From contig CAIZLM010000049.1 of assembly GCA_903933805.1 (NCBI GenBank), positions 1 to 34,283 of the forward strand: DNA of 34,283 nucleotides. Reading direction: 5' to 3'. Made by a program: the position numbers and the translations under genes. Under the pieces are notes generated by a model. The model was not told where the DNA came from and did no database searches. It saw only the letters and a list, made by a program, of their open reading frames with translations. Each line of letters opens with the position of its first letter. The first letter of the stretch is position 1. This document shows, one piece after another, positions 16,353 through 23,898 of this stretch. This DNA is from an uncultured Bacteroidota bacterium. GTDB lineage: Bacteria > Bacteroidota > Bacteroidia > Chitinophagales > Saprospiraceae.

Positions 16353-17180
16353 TTATTCAACAACATGCGCTTCAACAGCCTGCAGGACAACCTTATCCGG
16401 AATTCCGGTGCGGTGTACGTATGCCACAACAGCGCAGTGCTTGTCGTTCCATGTTTCGGGCAACACCACGCTAAACGTCTTGCTGATCAGGGCTCCACTC
16501 ACCAAGGCTTCCGGAATGGTATTGCCGTTGGGTTGGGTGACTACATCGCGCAGCACATGTCGGTGAACATAGTTTTTAACAATGACACTGTGAACATTTT
16601 GCACGTCAACAATACTGTCCTCCGTGATGACCACGGTGAGTCCAAAGGCGCCGGTAAGAGTTTCTCCAGGCGCAATATTGACCCGAATATCCAGTTGGCG
16701 GGAAAGGGCGTTATATTCTTTGACGAGGTAAAGTCCGAGCGCATAGTCTTTGCCAAACTCGGCTGTAATAAGCCCTGGCCACTCTGATGGCGGTGCAACA
16801 AAAAGTGATGTGGCATTGGGTGGTGAAAATCGCGCGATGGCGGCGCAAGGCGCGGCTTCAAATGGGCCAACAAAATCTGCCAGTGCCTTGCCATCGGTGG
16901 TGCGGAAATCGTAAAGACTGCCATTTGCGCCGGCGTAGGGCACTGAAAAGTCTGGGGCCGCGTGATTGGAAACCACGATCAGGTTCTCCTCGCCATACGT
17001 TTCTTGTAGGCCCACCAACAGATCTGTGCCATCGGGACAATTGGAGCATTTGACGCCCGTCAGCTCCTCCACCAACACCTTTCGTGCGCCAACGGATAGT
17101 TCCGGAATTACAAGGTCTTTTTCTGCGCAGCCCCAGAGGCTGATGGCAATCAGTGCAAGAAATGGAAGTCTGTTTTTCAT
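16353..17180 (-). CDS. Omp28-related lipoprotein with thioredoxin-like CxxC motif
   Basis: This 275-residue envelope lipoprotein has a signal peptide with lipobox SLWGC (Cys18). Residues 36-50 read LVEELTGVKCSNCPD, with a CxxC pair (Cys45, Cys48) placed as in thioredoxin-like folds and in the Omp28 family of Bacteroidota outer-membrane proteins. The C-terminal half is a beta-sandwich-like region (VNIAPGETLTGAFGLTVVIT). It may bind or reduce a partner in the periplasm, but no function is established from sequence. It lies 33 bp after the DUF6029 barrel gene on the same strand, so the two are very likely one operon and may form an envelope complex. Confidence 0.85.
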   Translation of the reverse strand: MKNRLPFLALIAISLWGCAEKDLVIPELSVGARKVLVEELTGVKCSNCPDGTDLLVGLQETYGEENLIVVSNHAAPDFSVPYAGANGSLYDFRTTDGKALADFVGPFEAAPCAAIARFSPPNATSLFVAPPSEWPGLITAEFGKDYALGLYLVKEYNALSRQLDIRVNIAPGETLTGAFGLTVVITEDSIVDVQNVHSVIVKNYVHRHVLRDVVTQPNGNTIPEALVSGALISKTFSVVLPETWNDKHCAVVAYVHRTGIPDKVVLQAVEAHVVE

Positions 17181-17213
17181 GGTAATACGTAATTTTTCGC
17201 GTATATTTTCGCG

Positions 17214-18851
17214 TTAGAAAGAAGAATTGACTTGCAATTTAACCCCTGAAAAGGCAGGTTCGAATCGGCAAATACCCCCGGCGCAATTGATACCTTCCAC
17301 CTGTTTCACCCAGGCCAATCCAATCCTGTTGGCTTGGTGGGTATAACTGATTTGAATTGTCGGGAAATGCAGGCCATCGTATTTCAATTTTTCGGGCGCC
17401 ACATCGTTTGTGTCTTGGTGTTCAAGTTTGTACATATCGGAAACTGCAATGAGCCAATGTGGAGCCATACCAAACTCTACCACAGCATTCAACCACGAAC
17501 CGAATTCCTGTTCTGTTTTGAGGTATTGTGCTTCTACCCGAACAGATTTTCTGGACGAAAATTTGTATAAAAATTCTGCGTAAGGTGTGGTAGCGTCCAC
17601 GTAAGTGCCTTTGCCTTGGTACACGAAAATGTTGTAGCGCAGCAGTTGCAGGCCGCCGGTGAATTGCCAAATACGTTTGTGTTTCCAGGTAAATTCCGGC
17701 GTTATTTCCCGATAAAGTTCTGTGCCATCGGGGAATTGAATGTCTGAAAAGTTGATACCCACCGCCAGTTTTTTGTTTACCTTATAGTGAACATCCACTT
17801 GGATGGCTTGTTCATCAATTTCCTGCGTAGCCGGGCTGAACCGTGTCGTCAGGCGGTACGTATTTTGTTTTGCCATGGGTGGCAGGAAGTTGATGGGGCC
17901 TTGTACGCCGAGTGCAAAAGGGTTCTGACGGAAAGCAAAATTGTTGGTGCGTTTGAGCTCCAACGTGACACCCAAGCCCTTTTGGGAATAGGCCAAACTG
18001 CTGTACAAGGAATGACCTTTGCGGTTCTCAACTTTTCCGGGCACGCCTCTAACGTTTACCGCGTTGGGGTCGTTGATCACATCGTATGATTTCAGCGCGC
18101 CCTCCACATACCAAATAAACCGGCCGGCGGTAAGGGTATTGTACACCGTTGCAGCGTAGGTATTGTACTGAGCCCCGGTACTGTCTTGTGGCGCATACGT
18201 GGCAATGGTATTGACAATTTGGTCCACCGTTTCTTTGGCGTACGTGCGTCCTACAACCCCGACCCCTGGAGCGAGCGTGATGTTTTTAATGGAGTCAGGC
18301 TTGATAAACCCCTCCAATACGGCCCCACGGATGACGGTGTTGTACAGGTTGAATTGCTGCTTTTGGCGGCCGGTGAAACCTTTTATCTTCCAGTTTTCAT
18401 TCAGGGCATAGCTTGCTTTTACCCCCAACAACGCATTGTCAATCATCAACGCACGCTCTTCATAGGCGCGGTAGATCATCCCCGAGCCAATTTGATCGTA
18501 TAAATAGCCGCCTTCCAGTTCTAATTTTCCGACTTTTTTGCGGATAAACCAACGGCCAATTCCCTGATTGGTGTACGAATCACTGGGATTCAACAAGTTG
18601 GAATTGTTGAACATGTCAAATCGCATACCCAAATCAAAGCCCCATTTGGAGTAATTGAGGTTGAGCCAACTTTCGGCGCCAAATTTTTGGTAGTCATACT
18701 GGGGGATCCCCGAGCCAACGCGTTTGTCATCTGAGATGAAAAAATTCGCGTTTGTCTGAAGCCCGCCGGTGATGGGGCTGTTCTGATCCTGTGCCTCTGC
18801 GGCGATACCCGTGAGCAGTGACAATAAAGTTAGCAGTAGCTGTTTTTTCAT
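17214..18851 (-). CDS. DUF6029 family outer-membrane beta-barrel protein
   Basis: This 545-residue exported protein has a signal peptide (MKKQLLLTLLSLLTGIAAEA). The rest is a succession of alternating amphipathic strands with aromatic girdles (SWLNLNYSKWGFDLGMRFDMF, KVGKLELEGGYLYDQIGSG) and ends in a strand finishing with Phe, as outer-membrane barrels do. It fits the DUF6029 family. It may display ligands or transport a small substrate, but neither is shown. Downstream comes the Omp28-type lipoprotein, a pairing that suggests a shared task. A TACCTTTG promoter box lies 25 nt before the ATG. Confidence 0.8.
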   Translation of the reverse strand: MKKQLLLTLLSLLTGIAAEAQDQNSPITGGLQTNANFFISDDKRVGSGIPQYDYQKFGAESWLNLNYSKWGFDLGMRFDMFNNSNLLNPSDSYTNQGIGRWFIRKKVGKLELEGGYLYDQIGSGMIYRAYEERALMIDNALLGVKASYALNENWKIKGFTGRQKQQFNLYNTVIRGAVLEGFIKPDSIKNITLAPGVGVVGRTYAKETVDQIVNTIATYAPQDSTGAQYNTYAATVYNTLTAGRFIWYVEGALKSYDVINDPNAVNVRGVPGKVENRKGHSLYSSLAYSQKGLGVTLELKRTNNFAFRQNPFALGVQGPINFLPPMAKQNTYRLTTRFSPATQEIDEQAIQVDVHYKVNKKLAVGINFSDIQFPDGTELYREITPEFTWKHKRIWQFTGGLQLLRYNIFVYQGKGTYVDATTPYAEFLYKFSSRKSVRVEAQYLKTEQEFGSWLNAVVEFGMAPHWLIAVSDMYKLEHQDTNDVAPEKLKYDGLHFPTIQISYTHQANRIGLAWVKQVEGINCAGGICRFEPAFSGVKLQVNSSF

Positions 18852-18876
18852 GTAGAAAACTTTACAAAGTGCGTGG

Positions 18877-18884
18877 CAAAGGTA
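18877..18884 (-). promoter_or_regulatory. Candidate -7 promoter box for the DUF6029-Omp28 operon
   Basis: On the minus strand this reads TACCTTTG, an exact TAnnTTTG match, 25 nt before the ATG at 18851. The rest of the 355 bp gap up to 19206 holds element C and a small hairpin at 19024-19042 (TTTACGG/CCGTAAA). Confidence 0.5.
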
Positions 18885-19051
18885 GAATCCCCTGGATTGT
18901 TCTCACGCATTTGTCGCTTTGATTTAGTCGTAGGCAGTCAAAACAAACAAAGCAGTGGTAACAGCAGTAAAATTGAGCTAAAAAAGCCCCAAAAAGAAAT
19001 AGTGGTGTAAACACAGGGTACTATTTACGGACGGACCGTAAACATCAAGCC

Positions 19052-19192
19052 TACTGGTACTGCGTCAAGTCGGTGACAGCACCAAAGAGCGGTCCGTTTT
19101 TCCTTTTCAGAATTGCTCTTCGGTTATCAGGTCTCGCCTTGGCAAAAGGAACCTTGTCTGCCCCAATATCATATCGTGACGCAGTACCAGTA
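19052..19192. repeat. Element C: 141 bp unit with 16 bp perfect inverted ends
   Basis: TACTGGTACTGCGTCA at 19052-19067 is the exact reverse complement of 19177-19192. The 109 bp between shows no gene and no extended pairing. This is the layout of a miniature inverted-repeat element. No second copy was seen in the window. Confidence 0.7.
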
Positions 19193-19206
19193 TCGAAAGG
19201 TTGTTG

Positions 19207-19830
19207 TTATTTTCCCAACATGCCACCCAGCAGGTTGCCCAGCATATCACCGGCAGAAGGCTGTGCTTGATTTTGGTTGCCACCCATCACTTGTCCCAGG
19301 ATGGAACCGATCAGGTCTCCCATGCCGGTTTGTTGTTGTGCTTGTTGTGCAGAGCCCATCAAAACGCCTGCAAGTCCGCCCAAATCGAGTCCGCCAGAAC
19401 TTTTAGCTTTCCCCAAAGCACTCATGACAAGCGGCGCGAGAATCGGCATCAGCTTCATGACCTGACCCATATTTAACCCGGAGGATTGTCCGATTTGTTC
19501 GGCTGCGGCCTCTTGGCGGTCGCCGAGCACGTGCCCGAGAATGCCAGATCCATTGGCGGCTTTAGAAAGGCCATCGCCGCCTTGCATCAGACCACCAACC
19601 ATGCCGAGTACATCGTCGATGATACTGCCATCATGGTCGCGATCCAGGGCTGCGCTGAGCGCAGAAAGCCCGCCTTCAGATGTGGCATTGTTGGCCAATC
19701 CGCCCAGCAATGTGGCGAAAATTCCGTTGGCGGCCTGCGTTGTTTGTTCAGGCGATGCGCCGACATGATCACTGAGTTGTCCCACCATATCGGGCGAAAG
19801 CTGGCCCTGCAGCATGCTTAAGATATCCAT
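19207..19830 (-). CDS. DUF937 domain protein
   Basis: This 207-residue protein starts MDILSMLQGQLSPDMVGQL and shows the DUF937 pattern of small helical repeats with Gly/Leu/Met-rich turns (ANGIFATLLGGLAN, GILGHVLGDRQEAAAEQIG, LMPILAPLVMSALGK). The last 60 residues are rich in Gly, Gln and Met, ending DMLGNLLGGMLGK. There is no signal peptide or catalytic signature. DUF937 proteins are widespread in Bacteroidota and Proteobacteria without an established function. The gene stands alone, with element C starting 15 bp past its stop. Confidence 0.8.
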   Translation of the reverse strand: MDILSMLQGQLSPDMVGQLSDHVGASPEQTTQAANGIFATLLGGLANNATSEGGLSALSAALDRDHDGSIIDDVLGMVGGLMQGGDGLSKAANGSGILGHVLGDRQEAAAEQIGQSSGLNMGQVMKLMPILAPLVMSALGKAKSSGGLDLGGLAGVLMGSAQQAQQQTGMGDLIGSILGQVMGGNQNQAQPSAGDMLGNLLGGMLGK

Positions 19831-20083
19831 AATCGTAAGTTTGTTTTTAAACTGAAAGAGGTGATTGTTGTTTGAAAAGAAAAAACGCCATTATATAAGG
19901 TGCAATATTAGAAACAAGTTTGTAAAAAATGCTGTTCAAGCTGTTTCATTGGGCTCAAACGGGGCCAAAAATTTAAAATCTGATAAAATATTGTTGATCA
20001 CCCCGTTTATTTTTGGGAAAAGCCGCAATTTTGGGCGGTCGTGCATTTAAAATAACGCCGCTCAGCATCCGCAAGCGGCACAG

Positions 20084-20695
20084 ATGAGCGAATTTCGAAG
20101 CGCAATGGATTACCAGGCTGCAAAACAATTTATCCTCACCAAACTCCGCAACGAGCTGTCTGTACAGCTCCGGTATCATGGCGTGCGCCACACCCTGGAT
20201 GTTCTCAAAATGGCTTCGGAAATTGCTGCGCAGGAAGGTATCAAAGGGCACAACCTCCAGCTTGTCAAAACAGCGGCACTTTACCACGATGCCGGGTTTG
20301 TGAAAAACAAACACGCAGGCCATGAATTGGAAGGCTGCCTGATGGTACAAGCCATCTTGCCCACGTTTGGATATTCCCCCTCCGATGTGGAAACAATCTG
20401 CGGCATGATCATGGCCACTAAAATACCACAGTCGCCCACCAATTTACTCGAGGAAATCCTCTGTGATGCAGACCTTGACTACCTCGGTCGCGACGATTTT
20501 TTTAGCATTGGCAACACGCTTTTTGAAGAACTGCAGGCCTACCACTTACTCCAAGGCGAACAAGCGTGGAATCGACTACAGGTCAGTTTCCTCTCTACCC
20601 ACCGGTTTCACACAAGCACAAACATCGCCATCCGAGAACCCGTCAAATTGCGCTACCTCCATGATCTCAAAGCTCTGATAGCAACCTATGCTTGA
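20084..20695 (+). CDS. HD domain phosphohydrolase
   Basis: This 203-residue protein carries the HD-superfamily metal-binding set: His36 (GVRHT), His68-Asp69 (LYHDAGF), further His residues in KHAGHELEG, and the late Asp in LCDADLDYLG. Such proteins hydrolyse phosphate esters of nucleotides, sometimes cyclic or alarmone nucleotides; the substrate cannot be told here. The ATG at 20105 (MDYQAAK) is an alternative start. It lies upstream of mutY on the same strand, with a family A repeat in the 99 bp between them. Confidence 0.82.
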   Translation: MSEFRSAMDYQAAKQFILTKLRNELSVQLRYHGVRHTLDVLKMASEIAAQEGIKGHNLQLVKTAALYHDAGFVKNKHAGHELEGCLMVQAILPTFGYSPSDVETICGMIMATKIPQSPTNLLEEILCDADLDYLGRDDFFSIGNTLFEELQAYHLLQGEQAWNRLQVSFLSTHRFHTSTNIAIREPVKLRYLHDLKALIATYA

Positions 20696-20701
20696 TATTT
20701 T

Positions 20702-20777
20702 GTAACTGGTTGGGTGGCACGCCATCTGGCAAAAAATAGCGATTTTTTGTCTCAGCCGCGACTACCTAACCAGATGC
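20702..20777 (+). repeat. Family A element, short form, upstream of mutY
   Basis: GTAACTGGTTGGGTGGCACG begins the left arm, followed by GGCAAAAAATAGCGATTTTTTGTCTCAG-type core sequence and CTAACCAGATGC at the right end. It ends 17 nt before the mutY ATG and is in forward sense relative to it. Confidence 0.9.
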
Positions 20778-20794
20778 GATATTTTACCTCTTCC

Positions 20795-21880
20795 ATGAAC
20801 AACGCAACACACTTTTTCCGCCGCCATCTCTTTGAATGGGCTGCCGCAAATCCACGGCCCATGCCGTGGAAAGGAGAAAAAGATCCGTATAAAATTTGGC
20901 TTTCAGAGATCATCCTCCAACAAACCCGGGTGGAGCAGGGTTGGCCATATTTTGAAAAATTTGTCGCGCATTACCCCCATGTGCGCGCCCTGGCAGACGC
21001 CCCGGAAGACGACGTGTTAAAACTCTGGGAGGGACTGGGGTATTATACCCGTGCCCGAAACCTACACGCAGCCGCCAAGCACATAGCCTATGAACTGGGC
21101 GGCATCTTTCCCAATACCTTTGACGCCCTGCTGGCGCTGCGTGGGGTGGGGGACTACACCGCCGCAGCCATTGCTTCTTTCGCCTACAACCTCCCACATG
21201 CCGTGCTTGATGGCAACGTCTACCGCGTTTTGGCCCGTTATTTTGCCATAGAAACACCCACGGACTTGCCGGTCGCAAAAAAACAATTTTCTGCCCTGGC
21301 CCATGAAATGCTCGATCCTGTGCACCCCGCGGCTTTCAACCAGGCGATGATGGATTTTGGCGCCACTTGCTGCACGCCCTCCCAACCCGGCTGTGGTGGA
21401 TGCCCCTTGCGACCCGAATGTGCTGCCGCCTGCAGCAATAGGGTGGGGGAATTCCCTGTCAGGATCAAGAAGATGGAAAAGAAAAAACGCTTCTTTATGT
21501 ATGTAGTGATCAGACATGGGGAACAAACCTGGTTGCGCAAACGCGCTTCCAATGATATCTGGCGGGGCTTGTATGAGTTCCCCATGTTGGAAGTAGCACA
21601 ATTGGCGGAACTCCACACCAGGTCCATCGAGCAGGTTTTGTGGCCCGACGGACTGCCGCCAGCAGCCAAATGGGGCAACACCTCAGAATATTATCGGCAT
21701 ATTCTCACCCACCAAGACATCGAAGCAGCGTTTATCGAATTACATTTGCCCTTGGGAACAGACCCTGCGTTCTTTCGCCTACCATGGCTCGAAGGAAGTT
21801 TTGAAGTGCCATATCTGGAAGCCAAAAAAAAATTCGCCTTTCCGCGATTGATTGTTCGTTTTTTTGATAAAAATGTTTAA
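20795..21880 (+). CDS. mutY: A/G-specific adenine DNA glycosylase
   Basis: This 361-residue base-excision repair enzyme removes adenine mispaired with 8-oxoguanine. It has the MutY catalytic Glu38 in SEIILQQTRVEQ, a helix-hairpin-helix LRGVGDYTAAAI (115-126), catalytic Asp139 in VLDGNVYRV, and the 4Fe-4S ligands Cys193, Cys200, Cys203 and Cys209 (C-x6-C-x2-C-x5-C). The C-terminal 130 residues correspond to the NUDIX-like 8-oxoG recognition domain. The frame is open upstream to 20714, but those codons lie in a family A repeat, and MNNATHFF at 20795 gives the usual N-terminus. It is followed by ssb and gldE, an order common in Bacteroidota. Confidence 0.95.
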   Translation: MNNATHFFRRHLFEWAAANPRPMPWKGEKDPYKIWLSEIILQQTRVEQGWPYFEKFVAHYPHVRALADAPEDDVLKLWEGLGYYTRARNLHAAAKHIAYELGGIFPNTFDALLALRGVGDYTAAAIASFAYNLPHAVLDGNVYRVLARYFAIETPTDLPVAKKQFSALAHEMLDPVHPAAFNQAMMDFGATCCTPSQPGCGGCPLRPECAAACSNRVGEFPVRIKKMEKKKRFFMYVVIRHGEQTWLRKRASNDIWRGLYEFPMLEVAQLAELHTRSIEQVLWPDGLPPAAKWGNTSEYYRHILTHQDIEAAFIELHLPLGTDPAFFRLPWLEGSFEVPYLEAKKKFAFPRLIVRFFDKNV

Positions 21881-21963
21881 CTTTACATTGCGTTCATTCA
21901 AAAAGCGCCTAAAAACAACTTTCACTATTTTTTTCACGCTTCTTAAACTTTATTTTTTTCAAC

Positions 21964-22407
21964 ATGATCAACAAAGTAACCCTTATTGGAAACCTCGGCG
22001 CTGATCCAGAGGTACGCCACTTGGACAATGGAACAGCCGTCGGCCGCTTTTCTCTTGCCACCAATGAAAACTACCGAGACAAAGATGGCAACTGGCAAAA
22101 AATCACCGAGTGGCACAACGTCACCGTTTGGCGTGAGTTGGCAGAACGCGCCGAAAAACAACTCAAGAAAGGCATGATGGTCTTTGTGGAAGGCAAAATT
22201 TCCTACCGCAAATACACCGACAAGGAAGGTGTGGAACGCACCAGCACCGACATTGTCGCCAACACCCTTCGCTCGCTCGAACGCAGTGAAAATACCGGTG
22301 AAAGCCGTTTCACGACCGGTGAAAATGTGACGGTCGGTAATGGCCGAGAAACAACGACGACTGCTCCACAGCATCAAGTTGCTGAAGGCGACGATTTGCC
22401 GTTCTAA
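21964..22407 (+). CDS. ssb: Single-stranded DNA-binding protein
   Basis: This 147-residue SSB coats single-stranded DNA in replication and repair. The OB fold is clear: MINKVTLIGNLGADPEVRH, GRFSLATNENYRDKDGNW, TEWHNVTVW and GMMVFVEGKISYRKYTD. The disordered tail ends in the acidic tip DDLPF, which recruits partner proteins. Length is a little below the E. coli type and typical for Bacteroidota. It lies 83 bp after mutY and is followed by its own hairpin terminator. Confidence 0.95.
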   Translation: MINKVTLIGNLGADPEVRHLDNGTAVGRFSLATNENYRDKDGNWQKITEWHNVTVWRELAERAEKQLKKGMMVFVEGKISYRKYTDKEGVERTSTDIVANTLRSLERSENTGESRFTTGENVTVGNGRETTTTAPQHQVAEGDDLPF

Positions 22408-22417
22408 ATACCTCATA

Positions 22418-22460
22418 AAAAGGGTAAGAAGCGCCTTTCTTGGCCCTTCTTACCTTTTTT
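22418..22460 (+). terminator. Intrinsic terminator after ssb
   Basis: AAAAGGGTAAGAAG (22418-22431) pairs with CTTCTTACCTTTT (22446-22458), and the right arm runs into a six-T tract. The next family A repeat begins at the very next base (22461). Confidence 0.8.
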
Positions 22461-22537
22461 GTAATTGGTTGGGTGGCACGATGTCGGGCAAAAAATGGCC
22501 ACTTTTTTGTCTCAGACGACACCACCCAACCAGTTAC
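22461..22537 (+). repeat. Family A element, short form, upstream of gldE
   Basis: GTAATTGGTTGGGTGGCACG starts the left arm. The core AAAAAATGGCCACTTTTTTG and GTCTCAGACG follow, and it closes with CCCAACCAGTTAC. It ends 16 nt before the gldE ATG, in forward sense, directly abutting the ssb terminator. Confidence 0.92.
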
Positions 22538-22553
22538 CCTTTTTTATCCCGCT

Positions 22554-23813
22554 ATGATGCTCCTCCTTTTCTTCGGACTACTCTTATATACACTCGTGTT
22601 GCGCTCAGAACAGGCACTGATGCGGTTATCTGCCCACGACCTCGATCTGTTGCGCGCCAATGAACACCGAGCTGCTGTTAGGGTGATACGTCTGACGGAA
22701 CAACTCCGCGCTACCATGGCCGCCTTGGTACTCGCTAGGATTTTGCTCGCCTTGCTCATTGGGGTAGGTTGTATCAATAGCCTCTTGACCAACTATTGGT
22801 TTAAAACGACTCTTTTTGACTTCTCTGCGGATCATAATTTATCAGGGTCGCTCGTTTGGGGCAGTGTCGGCATTGTACTTACAGCAGGCACAACCTTTCT
22901 GCTTTGGACTTTGCAGAAAATGCACCTGCTAAAAAATAATAACAGCAATGGCTCATTGCCGTTACAACGGCTGGGACTTTTTGTGTCATTTTGGAAATTT
23001 CTTTTTTCACCGTTTATCTACCCCGGGAAAAAGTCAACAATCGACCTTGTGGCTGCTGGATCGGCTACTGATCCTGTCCTCAGCAATGCTGCAAACAGTG
23101 AAAAACGGGAACTGGAATTGCTCAAAAGCATTGTTCAATTTGGCGATGTTACCATTAAGCAGGTGATGCAGCCCCGTTCAAAAGTCGTGGCGGTGGATTT
23201 TCGCGCCACTTTCGCGGAACTGCTCAACATCGTGTGCGTAAATGAATTCTCCCGAATGCCCGTGATCGATGAAGACCTCGACAATGTAATGGGTATTCTC
23301 TACGTCAAGGACCTCGTGCCCCACCTCGACAAGCCGGCTGATTTCGAATGGCAACCACTCATTCGTACCAACCTCATGCTGGTGCCTGAGAGCAAACGCG
23401 GCAGTGAGCTCTTACAGGAGTTTAAACAGGAAAAGATGCACATGGCGGTGGTTGTAGACGAGTACGGTGGCTCTGCGGGCATCGTTACGCTGGAAGACAT
23501 ACTAGAAGAGGTTATCGGCGATATCCGCGACGAGTTTGATGAAGACAGTGATATCCGCTACCGGAAATTGGACGACAACAACTACCTGTTTGAAGGGCAG
23601 GTACTACTCAACGATGTGTGTCGTATCACCGGGTTGCCCGGCAATGCTTTCGATACCGTTCGCGGCAATTCAGACACATTGGCCGGCCTGGCCCTCGAAC
23701 TGCGCGGCGATATCCCTCCTGTGGGCGAAGAAATAGCGTGGGGGCAGTTCTTGCTCACGGTGATAGCCGCCAACAGCCGTAAAATTGAGCAATTAAAATT
23801 TACTTGCTGCTAA
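22554..23813 (+). CDS. gldE: GldE-type membrane protein with CBS pair and CorC/HlyC domain
   Basis: This 419-residue inner-membrane protein has the CorC/HlyC layout: three to four hydrophobic helices in the first 170 residues (DUF21-like), a linker with KRELELLKSIVQFGDVTIKQ-type sequence, two CBS motifs (VMQPRSKVVAVD onward, and MAVVVDEYGGSAGIVTLEDILEEVIGDI), and a C-terminal CorC_HlyC module (YRKLDDNNYLFEGQV, VGEEIAWGQFLLTVI). In Bacteroidota this protein next to mutY and ssb is GldE, linked to gliding and type IX secretion through GldD; otherwise it would be called a hemolysin-type transporter. The open frame extends upstream into a family A repeat, so the start was placed at MMLLLF. The usual neighbour gldD is absent, replaced by a YfhO gene. 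Confidence 0.85.
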   Translation: MMLLLFFGLLLYTLVLRSEQALMRLSAHDLDLLRANEHRAAVRVIRLTEQLRATMAALVLARILLALLIGVGCINSLLTNYWFKTTLFDFSADHNLSGSLVWGSVGIVLTAGTTFLLWTLQKMHLLKNNNSNGSLPLQRLGLFVSFWKFLFSPFIYPGKKSTIDLVAAGSATDPVLSNAANSEKRELELLKSIVQFGDVTIKQVMQPRSKVVAVDFRATFAELLNIVCVNEFSRMPVIDEDLDNVMGILYVKDLVPHLDKPADFEWQPLIRTNLMLVPESKRGSELLQEFKQEKMHMAVVVDEYGGSAGIVTLEDILEEVIGDIRDEFDEDSDIRYRKLDDNNYLFEGQVLLNDVCRITGLPGNAFDTVRGNSDTLAGLALELRGDIPPVGEEIAWGQFLLTVIAANSRKIEQLKFTCC

Positions 23814-23862
23814 CGGGTTTTTGAATATCTGCTGTTGCGCCAATTCAATGACGTGTGTTTCT

Positions 23863-23870
23863 TATATTTG
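23863..23870 (+). promoter_or_regulatory. -7 promoter box of the first YfhO gene
   Basis: The sequence TTTCTTATATTTGCC (with the TATATTTG octamer) lies 28 nt before the GTG start. It is repeated almost exactly before the second YfhO gene (29361-29368), so the promoter appears to have been duplicated with the gene. Confidence 0.6.
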
Positions 23871-23898
23871 CCGAGTACCAAAATTTCAACTATAGACC

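Noticed and set aside
20714-20794. N-terminal extension of MutY
   Set aside because: Most codons lie in a family A repeat; the known MutY start matches MNNATHFF at 20795.
22440-22553. N-terminal extension of GldE
   Set aside because: It runs through the ssb terminator and a family A repeat; MMLLLF at 22554 gives the normal first membrane helix.
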